In this document: positions 8,647-15,910 of the stretch, in pieces
Layout: every line of letters starts with the position of its first letter
Position numbering within the stretch: position 1 is the stretch's first letter
NCBI GenBank assembly: GCA_036387415.1
Contig: DASVTU010000014.1
Location: forward strand, 62,001 to 126,000
Length of the DNA stretch: 64,000 nt
Reading direction: 5' to 3'
Origin: DASVTU01 sp036387415
GTDB lineage: Bacteria; Acidobacteriota; Blastocatellia; Pyrinomonadales; Pyrinomonadaceae
The notes under the pieces: model-generated
Told to the model about the DNA's origin: nothing
Databases searched by the model: none
The model's input: only the letters and a program-made list of their open reading frames with translations
Position numbers and translations under genes: made by a program

Positions 8647-9777
8647 TCAGATGTTATCCAGTGCTGCCTCGGTCATCAAGGTAAATTCCAGAGCGGCTGA
8701 TGGGTGTTGACGAAAGAAGTCGTTGATATCTGTGGGAAGGGTGAGCGAGACGAGACGCATGTCGCGTGCGGCAAACATCTCTTCGTAACGCGTGGAGGCG
8801 CGGCGTCCGGCGGCGTCGGGGTCGAAGGCGGCGACGATGCGAAAGCGTCCGAGCGGCGCGAGCCAATCCTCTTTGAGTCCGCCTACGCCGACCAGACCGA
8901 CCGCCGCGAAGCCGTTTGCCATGAGCGTCAGCGTGTCCGTAAAACCTTCGACGAGATAGACCGTGGTTCCGCTCGCAAGTCTGTCAAGCGCATCGACGTT
9001 GTAGAGCGACGGGACGCCGCCGCGCATGTTATGCCAACGCGGTTCGACGCCCGCCGCAGTTGTCCGCGCCTGTAGATAAACGGCTCGCCCTTCGACGCGA
9101 AACGGAAACAAGAGACGATGACGATAAAAGGTCAGATGCTCGCGCCCGTTAAAAAGACCGCTCTGCTGCAACTCCGTGAGCGCGAAACGCTCGCGCATCC
9201 GTCGCATTACACGACGGTAAGCGCGGCGTGGAAAGTAGACCACTCCGGCACGCCCTACCGTCGCTCGGTCAATCCCTCTGCGTGCCAGATAGTTTAGCCC
9301 CTCCGTCTGGTCTTCCACGCCGCACGTCTCCAAGAATGCGCCGCAGATGGCGCGCATACGCTCCGCGTCGAGCGTCTCGGTCGTCGGCAGTTCGGCAGTC
9401 TCGGCGTCGGGCGCGGCACGAAACGCGAGCGAGCGTTGGTGTCGTCCCTCGGTCTCAAAGCCCAACTCGCGCGCCATCTCGCTGACCGCGCGACTGTAGG
9501 AGACGCCGTGCATCAGTTCGTAAAAACTAATCGCATCGCCGCCCTCGTCGCGCGAGAAGCAATGAAAGAGACCACGTTGTAAATCAATCGAAAGACTCGG
9601 ATGACCTTTGCCGCTATGCGCGTGCGAAGGAATGGGACAGAGCGATTGCAGGCGTGCGCCCGACTGGCGCGCGTCGTTGGTGAGATAACGAAGATAAAAG
9701 GAACGGTAATCTATCCGTCGCTTGACGTAATCGCGCAACTCGCGCAAACGCTCCGGCGTGTCACGTCCTCGCTCCAT
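8647..9777 (-). CDS. Stand-alone DnaG-type primase (Toprim) with incomplete zinc finger
   Basis: 376 residues, shorter than DnaG because it lacks the C-terminal helicase-binding domain. The N-terminus resembles a CHC2 zinc finger: C47 and H52 are present, the following FHCF keeps C73, but the last cysteine is replaced by Arg76, so zinc binding may be impaired or altered. The RNA-polymerase core is recognisable (FYRHRLLFPFRVEGRAVYLQAR). The Toprim acidic residues are intact: EGFTD at 277-281 and DPDAAG at 319-324. It probably makes primers or is derived from a mobile element's primase. It follows the ImmA-like gene on the same strand with dyad 2 between them. Confidence 0.82.
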   Translation of the reverse strand: MERGRDTPERLRELRDYVKRRIDYRSFYLRYLTNDARQSGARLQSLCPIPSHAHSGKGHPSLSIDLQRGLFHCFSRDEGGDAISFYELMHGVSYSRAVSEMARELGFETEGRHQRSLAFRAAPDAETAELPTTETLDAERMRAICGAFLETCGVEDQTEGLNYLARRGIDRATVGRAGVVYFPRRAYRRVMRRMRERFALTELQQSGLFNGREHLTFYRHRLLFPFRVEGRAVYLQARTTAAGVEPRWHNMRGGVPSLYNVDALDRLASGTTVYLVEGFTDTLTLMANGFAAVGLVGVGGLKEDWLAPLGRFRIVAAFDPDAAGRRASTRYEEMFAARDMRLVSLTLPTDINDFFRQHPSAALEFTLMTEAALDNI

Positions 9778-9778
9778 A

Positions 9779-9932
9779 AAGCAGCAGGCAGAAGGCGGTC
9801 AGCAGTGGGCAGTCAGTAGCAAAAGCAAGAAGCGGCAGAGTCGCGTCGCAGCAGAGGCAAGCGGCAGCAAAAGAAACGAATTCCCATTTTGCCTGCTTAC
9901 TGCTTAGTGCCTTCCGCCCTCTGCCGTCTGCT
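9779..9932. repeat. Word-repeat dyad 2 (GCAGAAGGC words)
   Basis: The left arm (9779-9838) strings together GCAGCAGGCAGAAGGCGG and related units; the right arm (9883-9932) carries the complementary words. The right arm contains the stop codon and the last dozen codons of the ImmA-like gene (its C-terminal ESRRQRAEGTKQ). The left arm begins directly upstream of the primase start codon. Confidence 0.8.
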
Positions 9933-10583
9933 TTCCAACATCAAGTATTCATTCCGGCGTGCGAGGCGTGCGGCGTCTTCTTCCGGGTGCCTCATACGAT
10001 ACTCCGACCACAGGCGCGACACCTTCATCCGATACTCCGCAAGCTCACGACTGACGTTGAAGTGGCGCGCAATTTCGATGGAAGTTTTGCCCGCGCGTAT
10101 CATCCGACGCAACGCGCCGTAGGGCACCAGCGCGGCAGCCCCGACGGCGTAAGCGGCCTCCTCATCGGCCTCGTTGTAATCGCGCGCTACGGTCTTCCCC
10201 TGCTTGTTCTGCGCCACGATGGAGAGGCGATTGGCCTTGTGTCCGAGAAAAACGTGGCAGACTTCCTCCATCAACGTCGCGTTGTTGCGCTGTCGTCCGT
10301 GCTTTGGATTCAGTATCACCAGACGCCAACCGTTCGGCAGAGGACGCGAACACGTCCCGCCCGACCACATATTCGCTCCGCCACCCAACAGATGCTCGCG
10401 CGTCTCCTCCGACAGCCCCGCAATCTTCTCAAAATCCACCACCATCAACTTCGCAAAATCCGCCAATGCAAACGGGTCTAACGGTTCGTCGTCGCGACGC
10501 AGCCCCGCGAAATCGCGCAATCCCAACGCGCGCAACTCGTATTGTCTCCCCTTAAAAGTCGGCGGAAAAATCTCTTCGTCCAC
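9897..10583 (-). CDS. ImmA/IrrE-like (DUF955) protein with variant zinc motif
   Basis: 228 residues from a GTG at 10583 with CAGGAG upstream. The motif LMEEVCHVFLGH (residues 104-115) matches the ImmA/IrrE HExxH region but has Glu instead of the first His. The downstream NEADEEAAYAVGAAALVP segment matches the family's third-ligand helix. ImmA proteins cleave XRE-type repressors of mobile elements; an XRE repressor lies 2.5 kb away. The C-terminal part (EIARHFNVSRELAEYRMKVS) looks like a helix-turn-helix. The last dozen residues are encoded by a repeat arm. Whether it is catalytically active is uncertain. Confidence 0.78.
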   Translation of the reverse strand: MDEEIFPPTFKGRQYELRALGLRDFAGLRRDDEPLDPFALADFAKLMVVDFEKIAGLSEETREHLLGGGANMWSGGTCSRPLPNGWRLVILNPKHGRQRNNATLMEEVCHVFLGHKANRLSIVAQNKQGKTVARDYNEADEEAAYAVGAAALVPYGALRRMIRAGKTSIEIARHFNVSRELAEYRMKVSRLWSEYRMRHPEEDAARLARRNEYLMLESRRQRAEGTKQ

Positions 10584-10622
10584 GAAATTGATGACTCCTG
10601 CCCCGGCACTGTTTTCACTTCC
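10563..10622. repeat. 60-bp direct repeat, copy A (leader and first codons of the ImmA-like gene)
   Basis: This copy covers the leader, ribosome binding site, GTG start and first codons of the ImmA-like gene. It matches 11123-11182 along its whole length with scattered differences and small indels. The segment between the two copies holds the DUF2442/DUF4160 pair. Confidence 0.8.
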
Positions 10623-10639
10623 CGGATAAGCAGCAAGAT

Positions 10640-10882
10640 TTATTTGATTGCCAGCAAACTTTCGACCGAGATGTCTTCATCGATGGCTTCCCAGTGAATA
10701 CCGATTCCGCCTCCAATCAGTCGCCATTCTTGCCGCTGCTCCGGCGTCGCCTTCTGCAAACGCGAAAACCACAGCAACGGCACTGAAATCTCACGCCCAT
10801 CCGCCAGCACAACGCGCAACGCATCATCCGTACAATCCACATCGACGGCAAGCGGCTCGACGCTAATCGCCAAAGTGCTCAT
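10640..10882 (-). CDS. DUF2442 family protein
   Basis: 80 residues from the ATG at 10882, chosen because GAGGAG lies 7 bases upstream; an ATG five codons earlier lacks this. The sequence shows the DUF2442 pattern: a strand pair ending in VLADGREISVPLLWFSRLQKATPEQR, then WRLIGGGIGIHWEAIDEDISVESLL. The family is small, of unknown biochemical role, and often encoded beside DUF4160. Its start overlaps the end of the DUF4160 gene by 20 bases, so the two are translated together. The pair is often discussed as toxin-antitoxin-like, which is unproven here. Confidence 0.88.
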   Translation of the reverse strand: MSTLAISVEPLAVDVDCTDDALRVVLADGREISVPLLWFSRLQKATPEQRQEWRLIGGGIGIHWEAIDEDISVESLLAIK

Positions 10883-11099
10883 GCCATTTCTCCTCAAACA
10901 AATCCCGATTCTTTTCTACAATCCGCAGAATCTCCGATAACTCGCCGCTGCGGAAGCCACGCGACCGCTCTAGAGATACGGGCGTCAACCAGAACTTGGC
11001 GAATTTCTCAGCCGCTTCAACGTGGATATGCGGCGCCTCTTGTCCTTCCAAGCTGAAAAAGAAAAACCTGTAGCCTTTAACTCGCAGAACCGTCGGCAT
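10863..11099 (-). CDS. DUF4160 family protein
   Basis: 78 residues, full length for the family. The characteristic N-terminus is present: MPTVLRVKGYRFFFFS followed by EGQEAPHIHVEAAEKFAKFWLTP, in which the His-x-His segment is the conserved core. GGAG precedes the ATG by 6 bases. It overlaps the DUF2442 gene by 20 bases. The function is not established; the tight pairing suggests that the two proteins act together. The cassette lies between two 60-bp direct repeats. Confidence 0.88.
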   Translation of the reverse strand: MPTVLRVKGYRFFFFSLEGQEAPHIHVEAAEKFAKFWLTPVSLERSRGFRSGELSEILRIVEKNRDLFEEKWHEHFGD

Positions 11100-11422
11100 A
11101 CGCTCTCCGTCCTATGCGTCAACGGAAAAACTCTTCGTCCACGAAATTGATTATACATGCCCCGGCATGTTCTTTCACTTCCTTTAACCGATGTCGGGAT
11201 GCTGGAACTTGACGTGCGGGCGGGTTAATTTTCCTCGCATCGCATAGAGCAAAGTTATGTCGATGCACTTTCCGGCGACGCGGATGGAAAGCGAAATTCT
11301 TATGTCTTCGCTGACATCCACACCGATTGTTATGACCGTATTTGTAGATGAAACGCGGCGAAACACGGGTAGGTGCTGTTGTTTGCAGTAATTATGCTCT
11401 TGAATAATGAAAGGGAGGGTGA
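11100..11422. other. Intergenic region upstream of the catalase gene
   Basis: It holds repeat copy B (11123-11182) and the catalase leader. An open minus-strand frame across 11184-11504 has no good start and runs into the catalase gene, so I do not call it. A weak ATTAT-N8-ATAAT dyad at 11391-11408 precedes the catalase ribosome binding site. Confidence 0.5.
11123..11182. repeat. 60-bp direct repeat, copy B (truncated duplicate of the ImmA-like gene start)
   Basis: In the minus-strand sense it reproduces the leader and GTG start of the ImmA-like gene, GTG-GAC-GAA-GAG, but the frame ends at a TGA after seven codons (VDEEFFR). It is a broken duplicate of the 10563-10622 copy, immediately upstream of the DUF4160 gene, and probably carries the original promoter region. 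Confidence 0.8.
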
Positions 11423-12961
11423 ATGAACGATAAAGAGAATCAGCCAAAGTCAGAGGAGAATGGTGGCGAGCAGCCGATTCTGACGAACCGACAGGGACAT
11501 CCAATCTACGACAATCAAAATACGCGAACGGTCGGCGAGCGCGGGCCGACGGTGTTGGAAAACTATCAGTTTCTCGAAAAGATTACGCACTTCGACCGCG
11601 AGCGAATCCCCGAACGCGTCGTGCACGCACGCGGCGCAGGCGCACACGGTTACTTCGAGGCTTACGGCACCATCGGCGACGAACCCGCCAGCAAATATAC
11701 ACGCGCCCGATTGTTTCAGGAGAAGGGCAAGCGCACGCCCGTCTTCGTCCGTTTCTCGACGGTGATTCATGGTGGACATTCGCCCGAAAACTTGCGCGAC
11801 CCGCGCGGCTTCGCCGTCAAGTTTTACACCGAGGACGGCAACTGGGATTTGGTCGGCAACAATTTGAAAATCTTCTTTATCCGCGACCCTGTGAAATTTC
11901 CAGACGTGGTGCACGCCTTCAAGCCCGACCCTGTGACGAACCGCCAAGACACCAACCGCATCTTCGACTTCATCAGTCTGACGCCCGAATCTATGCACAT
12001 GATTTCGTGGCTCTTTAGCCCGCGCGGTATCCCTGCGAACTACCGCGAGCAAGAGGGCGCGGGCGTCAACACCTACAAGATGTACAACACGGAAGGCGTC
12101 GGCGTGCTCGTCAAGTATCACTGGATTCCGAAGCAGGGCGTCCGCTCTCTGACGCAAGCCGAGGCCGACAAGATTGGCGATTTCAATCACGCAACCAAAG
12201 ATTTGTACGACGCCATCGAGCGCGGCGACTTTCCCGAATGGGAACTCCGCGTGCAGATTATGTCCGACGACGACCACCCCGAACTCGATTTCGACCCGCT
12301 CGACGACACCAAAATCTGGCCGGAGGAACAGTTTCCGATGTTGCCCGTCGGACGCATGGTGCTCGACCGTAATCCGACCAACTATTTCGCGGAAGTCGAA
12401 CAAGTGGCTTTCGGCACGGGCGTCCTGGTTGACGGTCTGGATTTCTCCGACGACAAAATGCTACAGGGTCGGACGTTTTCCTACTCGGACACACAACGCT
12501 ATCGCGTCGGGGCAAACTACCTCCAACTGCCCATCAATCGCCCGAAAAAACACGTCGCCACCAACCAGCGCGACGGTCAGATGACCTACTACGTGGACGG
12601 CAACGAGGCGGGCGAAAATCCGCACGTCAATTACGAACCGAGCAGCCGTGGCGGTCTACAGGAAGCGCCCAAAGCGGGCGCAGACCACACGCCCTACGTC
12701 GAAGGCCACGTCGTGCGTCAAAAAATCAGCCGCACCAACGACTTCCAACAGGCAGGCGAACGTTATCGCACGATGGAGGCTTGGGAACGCGACGACCTCA
12801 TCAACAATCTCGTCAGCGCGCTCAAAGACTGCAACCCCGACATACAGCAACGCATGATTACGCTTTTGAGCAAATGCGATGAAGACTACGGCAGGCGCGT
12901 CGCCGAAGGTCTGGGGCAGACCGCACGCAGTTCTGAGATGGAGACGACGGCAGCGGACTAA
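11423..12961 (+). CDS. katA: Heme catalase (small-subunit, KatA-type)
   Basis: 512 residues. The distal histidine is H68 in RVVHARGAGAHGYFE, the catalytic asparagine lies in GNWDLVGNN, and the proximal heme tyrosine lies in RTFSYSDTQRYRVGANY at about residue 350. The C-terminus has the short immune-responsive region without the flavodoxin-like domain of large-subunit catalases. It converts hydrogen peroxide to water and oxygen in the cytoplasm. GGGAGG precedes the ATG closely. It is a single gene followed by a bidirectional terminator, and it interrupts what otherwise looks like an accessory block. Confidence 0.96.
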   Translation: MNDKENQPKSEENGGEQPILTNRQGHPIYDNQNTRTVGERGPTVLENYQFLEKITHFDRERIPERVVHARGAGAHGYFEAYGTIGDEPASKYTRARLFQEKGKRTPVFVRFSTVIHGGHSPENLRDPRGFAVKFYTEDGNWDLVGNNLKIFFIRDPVKFPDVVHAFKPDPVTNRQDTNRIFDFISLTPESMHMISWLFSPRGIPANYREQEGAGVNTYKMYNTEGVGVLVKYHWIPKQGVRSLTQAEADKIGDFNHATKDLYDAIERGDFPEWELRVQIMSDDDHPELDFDPLDDTKIWPEEQFPMLPVGRMVLDRNPTNYFAEVEQVAFGTGVLVDGLDFSDDKMLQGRTFSYSDTQRYRVGANYLQLPINRPKKHVATNQRDGQMTYYVDGNEAGENPHVNYEPSSRGGLQEAPKAGADHTPYVEGHVVRQKISRTNDFQQAGERYRTMEAWERDDLINNLVSALKDCNPDIQQRMITLLSKCDEDYGRRVAEGLGQTARSSEMETTAAD

Positions 12962-13000
12962 GCTTACGGCATCCTCAAACAGCATTCCTTTCAGACGCAA

Positions 13001-13036
13001 ATGAGGCTCTCAACTCCGGTGAGTTGAGAGCCTCAT
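13001..13036. terminator. Bidirectional intrinsic terminator
   Basis: A 16-bp perfect inverted repeat with a CGGT loop, followed by AAACTTTTAA. It lies between the convergent catalase and XRE genes. Confidence 0.85.
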
Positions 13037-13055
13037 AAACTTTTAAGCCTGTCTA

Positions 13056-13490
13056 TTATTTGCGGCGATTTCGCTCGCGCGCGTCGCGTGCGTCTTCGCC
13101 GGGGTGGGAAAACTGCGCGTAGGCGACGCGAAAGAGTTCCGAGAGGGCTTTGGCGGTTTCGGGCGAGAGGTTGCGGTCGGCGCGCAGGTGCGCCTCAACG
13201 ATGTCGGGCGTCGGCTCTTGCGCGAAATAGATGACGGGTTTGTTTTCGTCGCCGTCGAGTTGACGACCGCCCATGATGCGCTCCATCGGCACGTTGAGCC
13301 ACGCCGTCAGACGCGCGATGTTGTCGGCGTCGGGCTTGCCCGTGCCGTTTTCGATGCGCGACAGTGTGGACGCCGAAACGCCTGTTTCATCCGCGACATC
13401 GCGCAGGCTCAAGCCAGCGTCCTCGCGTTTGCGGCGTATCGCACGCCCTAATTCCTTCGTATTTACTAAGCTTTTTGCTGATTCTGCCAT
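13056..13490 (-). CDS. XRE-family transcriptional regulator
   Basis: 145 residues from the ATG at 13490, supported by AGGAGG eight bases upstream. Residues 13-70 form a Cro/C1-type helix-turn-helix (RAIRRKREDAGLSLRDVADE, then GVSASTLSRIENG). The remaining C-terminal half is acidic and lacks the S24 peptidase motifs, so it does not self-cleave like LexA; an ImmA-like partner is encoded nearby. It is divergent from the operon starting at 13700, and a strong dyad overlaps that operon's -10, so it probably represses it. Its leader can form a GC hairpin (about 13507-13540). Confidence 0.9.
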   Translation of the reverse strand: MAESAKSLVNTKELGRAIRRKREDAGLSLRDVADETGVSASTLSRIENGTGKPDADNIARLTAWLNVPMERIMGGRQLDGDENKPVIYFAQEPTPDIVEAHLRADRNLSPETAKALSELFRVAYAQFSHPGEDARDARERNRRK

Positions 13491-13558
13491 ATTTTTGGCC
13501 TCCTTTTGGCGCGCAACCGAAACCGGAGGTTTGGCGCGCCCTTCCCTCCTTGTCCAAG

Positions 13559-13587
13559 AACATAGCACAGTAAAATCCCAGATGCAA
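13559..13587 (-). promoter_or_regulatory. Promoter of the XRE gene
   Basis: On the minus strand, TTGCAT (13587-13582) is separated by exactly 17 bases from TATGTT (13564-13559), about 70 bases upstream of the XRE start codon. The fit to the sigma-70 consensus is moderate. Confidence 0.55.
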
Positions 13588-13602
13588 CACTTTGTTTTAT
13601 GC

Positions 13603-13631
13603 TTGCAACAAGATAGGAACCGTGGTACACT
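13603..13631 (+). promoter_or_regulatory. Promoter of the SWIM-Rad52 operon
   Basis: TTGCAA (13603-13608), a 17-base spacer and TACACT (13626-13631), about 70 bases upstream of the GTG at 13700. It is back to back with the XRE promoter. Confidence 0.65.
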
Positions 13632-13658
13632 GTTTCACGTATGAAACAGAGCGTACCA
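13622..13658. promoter_or_regulatory. Operator-like nested dyad over the -10 region
   Basis: TGTTTCACGTATGAAACA (13631-13648) has perfect 7-bp arms around CGTA. Outside it, GTGGTAC (13622-13628) and GTACCAC (13652-13658) form a second perfect inverted pair. The element covers the -10 and the start point of the plus-strand promoter. It is the natural binding site candidate for the divergently encoded XRE protein. Confidence 0.65.
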
Positions 13659-13699
13659 CACACAGTGCGTATCTGGTTGAGAGACAAGGAGCAAGCGAC

Positions 13700-13912
13700 G
13701 TGAGTACCGAATATATCTGGGAGACATTCGATAGCCTTTTCAAGACCGTGCATCGGCAGGGGCGACGCGTCGAGGAACTTGAGACGCGACTCGCAGAGCT
13801 TGAGCGTCGTTTGCAGGAACGTTCGACCGCAGCGTTGCAGCCGTCGCAGCCGCAACAGCCAAAGGCGGTCGAGCCGTTGGTTAGCGAAATGCCCGCCGAG
13901 CGCGCGGCGTAA
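13700..13912 (+). CDS. Small coiled-coil protein, first gene of the SWIM-Rad52 operon
   Basis: 70 residues from a GTG at 13700, chosen for the AAGGA upstream; the open frame extends further 5' but through the operator. Residues ~5-45 form a heptad-rich helix (LFKTVHRQGRRVEELETRLAELERRL), followed by a Gln/Pro-rich tail. It has no enzymatic motif. It lies 36 bases before the SWIM-Rad52 gene and is presumably co-transcribed. It could oligomerise or act as an accessory factor. Confidence 0.6.
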   Translation: MSTEYIWETFDSLFKTVHRQGRRVEELETRLAELERRLQERSTAALQPSQPQQPKAVEPLVSEMPAERAA

Positions 13913-13948
13913 GATTAGATTTATCAAGTATTTGCGGAGGTTAAGACG

Positions 13949-15286
13949 ATGGCCGGAACAGCAACAGCCGTAACCGACAAAAAGGCGATTTTGCGCGACA
14001 AGCGCGCACAGGGCATCGCCGCCATGGGTCTGGTGACACGCGAGGGCGACCGTTTTCGCGTCACGACCCCTTCCTTGCGCGGACGCCGTTCGAGCTACGA
14101 AGTGTGGCGCGACGAGTCGGGCAAGGTGCGTTGCTCTTGTCTTGAGTTTGAGGAGCAATCGACGGAAGACCCCGGCTATCGCTGCGAGCATATTCTCGCC
14201 GTCAAGCATTCGCTTCTGCACAAGAATTCCGAAGCTGTGACGAAACAGCAGACGGTTACGCAACCTGTCGTCGCCGCTCAAGGCGTGGCGACCGACGGCG
14301 GCATCAACACAACAGCAACGCCCAACACTGACCCACGTAACGCATCCGAGAAACTCGATGCCGCAACCGAGGCGACCATCGCCCCTAAGCGTGCGCCGCG
14401 TTTCGTACGGGAGCAAATTGAGACGGCAGAGACTCCAGCAGAAGCAGCGACCGTCGCGTCGCAGCCCTTCGCCGAACTCTCCGAGGCCGTTTCGCTCGCG
14501 AAACACACAGACGAAGAGGAGCATACGGAAATGGCTAGACAGAAACAGATGGATACCACCGCAACGGCGGTTGAAGAATTGTCGAACGATTTGGAATTCG
14601 TGACGGCAGAAGAACACGCGGCGGCGAATATCTCCACGGGGTCGCCCGTCGTGCCGCTCGCGTTCACCAGCACGCTGCGTACCCTGCGCCAGCCGATTGA
14701 CCCGCGCATGGTCAAGTCGCGCGAAGGCTGGACTGACCGCAACGGCAACAAGCACATGGTCGAATATGTCGAATGGCATACGGTCGCAGACATCCTCGAC
14801 CGCGTTGCCCCAACATGGTCGCACTCCGTCCGCAACATCGTGCAGATTGGCGACATGGTGGCCGTCACCGCCGCTATCACCGTGGACGGCGTGACGCGTG
14901 AAGGCGTCGGCACCGGAACCGCCGACAACGAAACCGGCATCAAGAAGGCCGAGCACGACGCGCTGAAACGCGCCGCCATCAAGTTTGGCATCGCGCGCGA
15001 ACTTTACCAGCGCGAATCCGACGTGATTGAGACGCAAGGAGCCGCGCCGCAGCAAGGCGACTTTCCGCGCGACCCGTTGGCAAAGTCGATGGCCGACCTC
15101 GTTACGCCCAAGCAACTCGGCATGATTCGCGCGTTGGCGCGTGAGGCGGGCGTGGACGTTGAAGAGGAGTGTCAGTCAACTTTGCGCTGCCGCACGGAGG
15201 AATTGTCGAAGCGCGCCGCGTCGAGTTTCATCGACCATCTCAAGGGCTTGCAGCAGGAAGCGGGAGCCGTACGCCGCGCCAGCTAA
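13949..15286 (+). CDS. SWIM zinc finger fused to a Rad52/22-type annealing domain
   Basis: 445 residues. A SWIM finger lies at residues ~50-85 with ligands C62, C64, C79 and H81 (CxC-x14-CxH). A long low-complexity Ala/Thr/Glu linker (90-235) follows. Residues ~238-355 match the Rad52/22 family: VEYVEWHTVADILDRVAPTW, then GVGTG, then KKAEHDALKRAAIKFG, the conserved KaxxDAlKRAl.FG signature. A C-terminal helical segment (LTPKQLGMIRALAREAG) resembles small DNA-binding domains in phage recombination proteins. Such proteins anneal single-stranded DNA. GGAGG precedes the ATG. The fusion with a SWIM finger is unusual. Confidence 0.85.
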   Translation: MAGTATAVTDKKAILRDKRAQGIAAMGLVTREGDRFRVTTPSLRGRRSSYEVWRDESGKVRCSCLEFEEQSTEDPGYRCEHILAVKHSLLHKNSEAVTKQQTVTQPVVAAQGVATDGGINTTATPNTDPRNASEKLDAATEATIAPKRAPRFVREQIETAETPAEAATVASQPFAELSEAVSLAKHTDEEEHTEMARQKQMDTTATAVEELSNDLEFVTAEEHAAANISTGSPVVPLAFTSTLRTLRQPIDPRMVKSREGWTDRNGNKHMVEYVEWHTVADILDRVAPTWSHSVRNIVQIGDMVAVTAAITVDGVTREGVGTGTADNETGIKKAEHDALKRAAIKFGIARELYQRESDVIETQGAAPQQGDFPRDPLAKSMADLVTPKQLGMIRALAREAGVDVEEECQSTLRCRTEELSKRAASSFIDHLKGLQQEAGAVRRAS

Positions 15287-15300
15287 AGGCAAGTAAGCAG

Positions 15301-15367
15301 GAAGCGGTGAGCGGTGAGCAGTCAAAGACAAAATCTGTTCATTGCTCGCCGCTCACGGCTCACTGTC
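15301..15367. repeat. Word-repeat dyad 3 (GCGGTGAGC words)
   Basis: The left arm repeats GCGGTGAGC twice and then AGTC; the right arm (15341-15367) carries the complementary GCTCGCCGCTCACGGCTCAC. The loop is about 15 bases. It lies between the SWIM-Rad52 gene and the next gene of the operon, just upstream of that gene's AAGGAGG. Confidence 0.8.
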
Positions 15368-15382
15368 AAGGAGGTTTGAAAG

Positions 15383-15910
15383 ATGACGACAGAAGAGTTG
15401 ATACAAGATTACACGCAGCCGCTCTCGCTCGAACTCGAATATGCCGAAGACGAGCCGGAGACGAGCGTCGTCGCTGAGCCTTCCGAAAAAACTTCGGAAC
15501 GCGTCAGGCTACCGTTTTCCAAGAAGGACGAGATTCTGGATTTGTACGAGTCGGGGACGACCGACATCGCGGCGATTGTGCGACAGGTGAAAGCGCGTCC
15601 GTCATACGTCGCGCAGGTGTTGCAGTCCGCCGGACACATCTCCGGCTACTTCGACCTCTACACCACAACCGGACAGGAACAGAACGTCTACTCGCGTTTC
15701 TTCCGCAACGTCCTTTCGTTCAAAACCATCGACGCGGCGCGCGAGTCCGTTCAGAAACTCGACCGCCTCTACAACTATTTCGAGCGACTCGGCGACCGCG
15801 CCGGACAGCATCACGCGATGGTGCTCGCCCTGACGGGCAAGAATCGCGCACGTTGGAGTGGCAAGACCGAAGAGTCGCAAGTATTTCATGAGTGGCTCGT
15901 CGCACATTAA
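15383..15910 (+). CDS. Hypothetical protein with a putative helix-turn-helix
   Basis: 175 residues. An acidic N-terminus (1-40) is followed by KKDEILDLYESGTTDIAAIV and KARPSYVAQVLQSAG, which look like a resolvase- or homeodomain-type helix-turn-helix, so DNA binding is likely. The C-terminal half is helical (ARESVQKLDRLYNYFERLG). AAGGAGG precedes the ATG. It is the third gene of the operon driven from 13603, separated from the Rad52 gene by dyad 3. I do not recognise the family. Confidence 0.65.
   Translation: MTTEELIQDYTQPLSLELEYAEDEPETSVVAEPSEKTSERVRLPFSKKDEILDLYESGTTDIAAIVRQVKARPSYVAQVLQSAGHISGYFDLYTTTGQEQNVYSRFFRNVLSFKTIDAARESVQKLDRLYNYFERLGDRAGQHHAMVLALTGKNRARWSGKTEESQVFHEWLVAH

Noticed and set aside
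11391..11408. ATTAT-N8-ATAAT dyad upstream of the catalase gene as a PerR/Fur-type box
   Set aside because: Only five paired bases on each side and no match to the longer consensus; it could be chance in AT-rich DNA.
11184..11504. Minus-strand open frame overlapping the catalase start
   Set aside because: It lacks an ATG or ribosome binding site and runs into the catalase coding region; no family recognised.
13466..15115. Long open frame (549 residues) antisense to the SWIM-Rad52 gene
   Set aside because: It mirrors the third-position GC bias of the real gene, has no family similarity and spans the promoter region.
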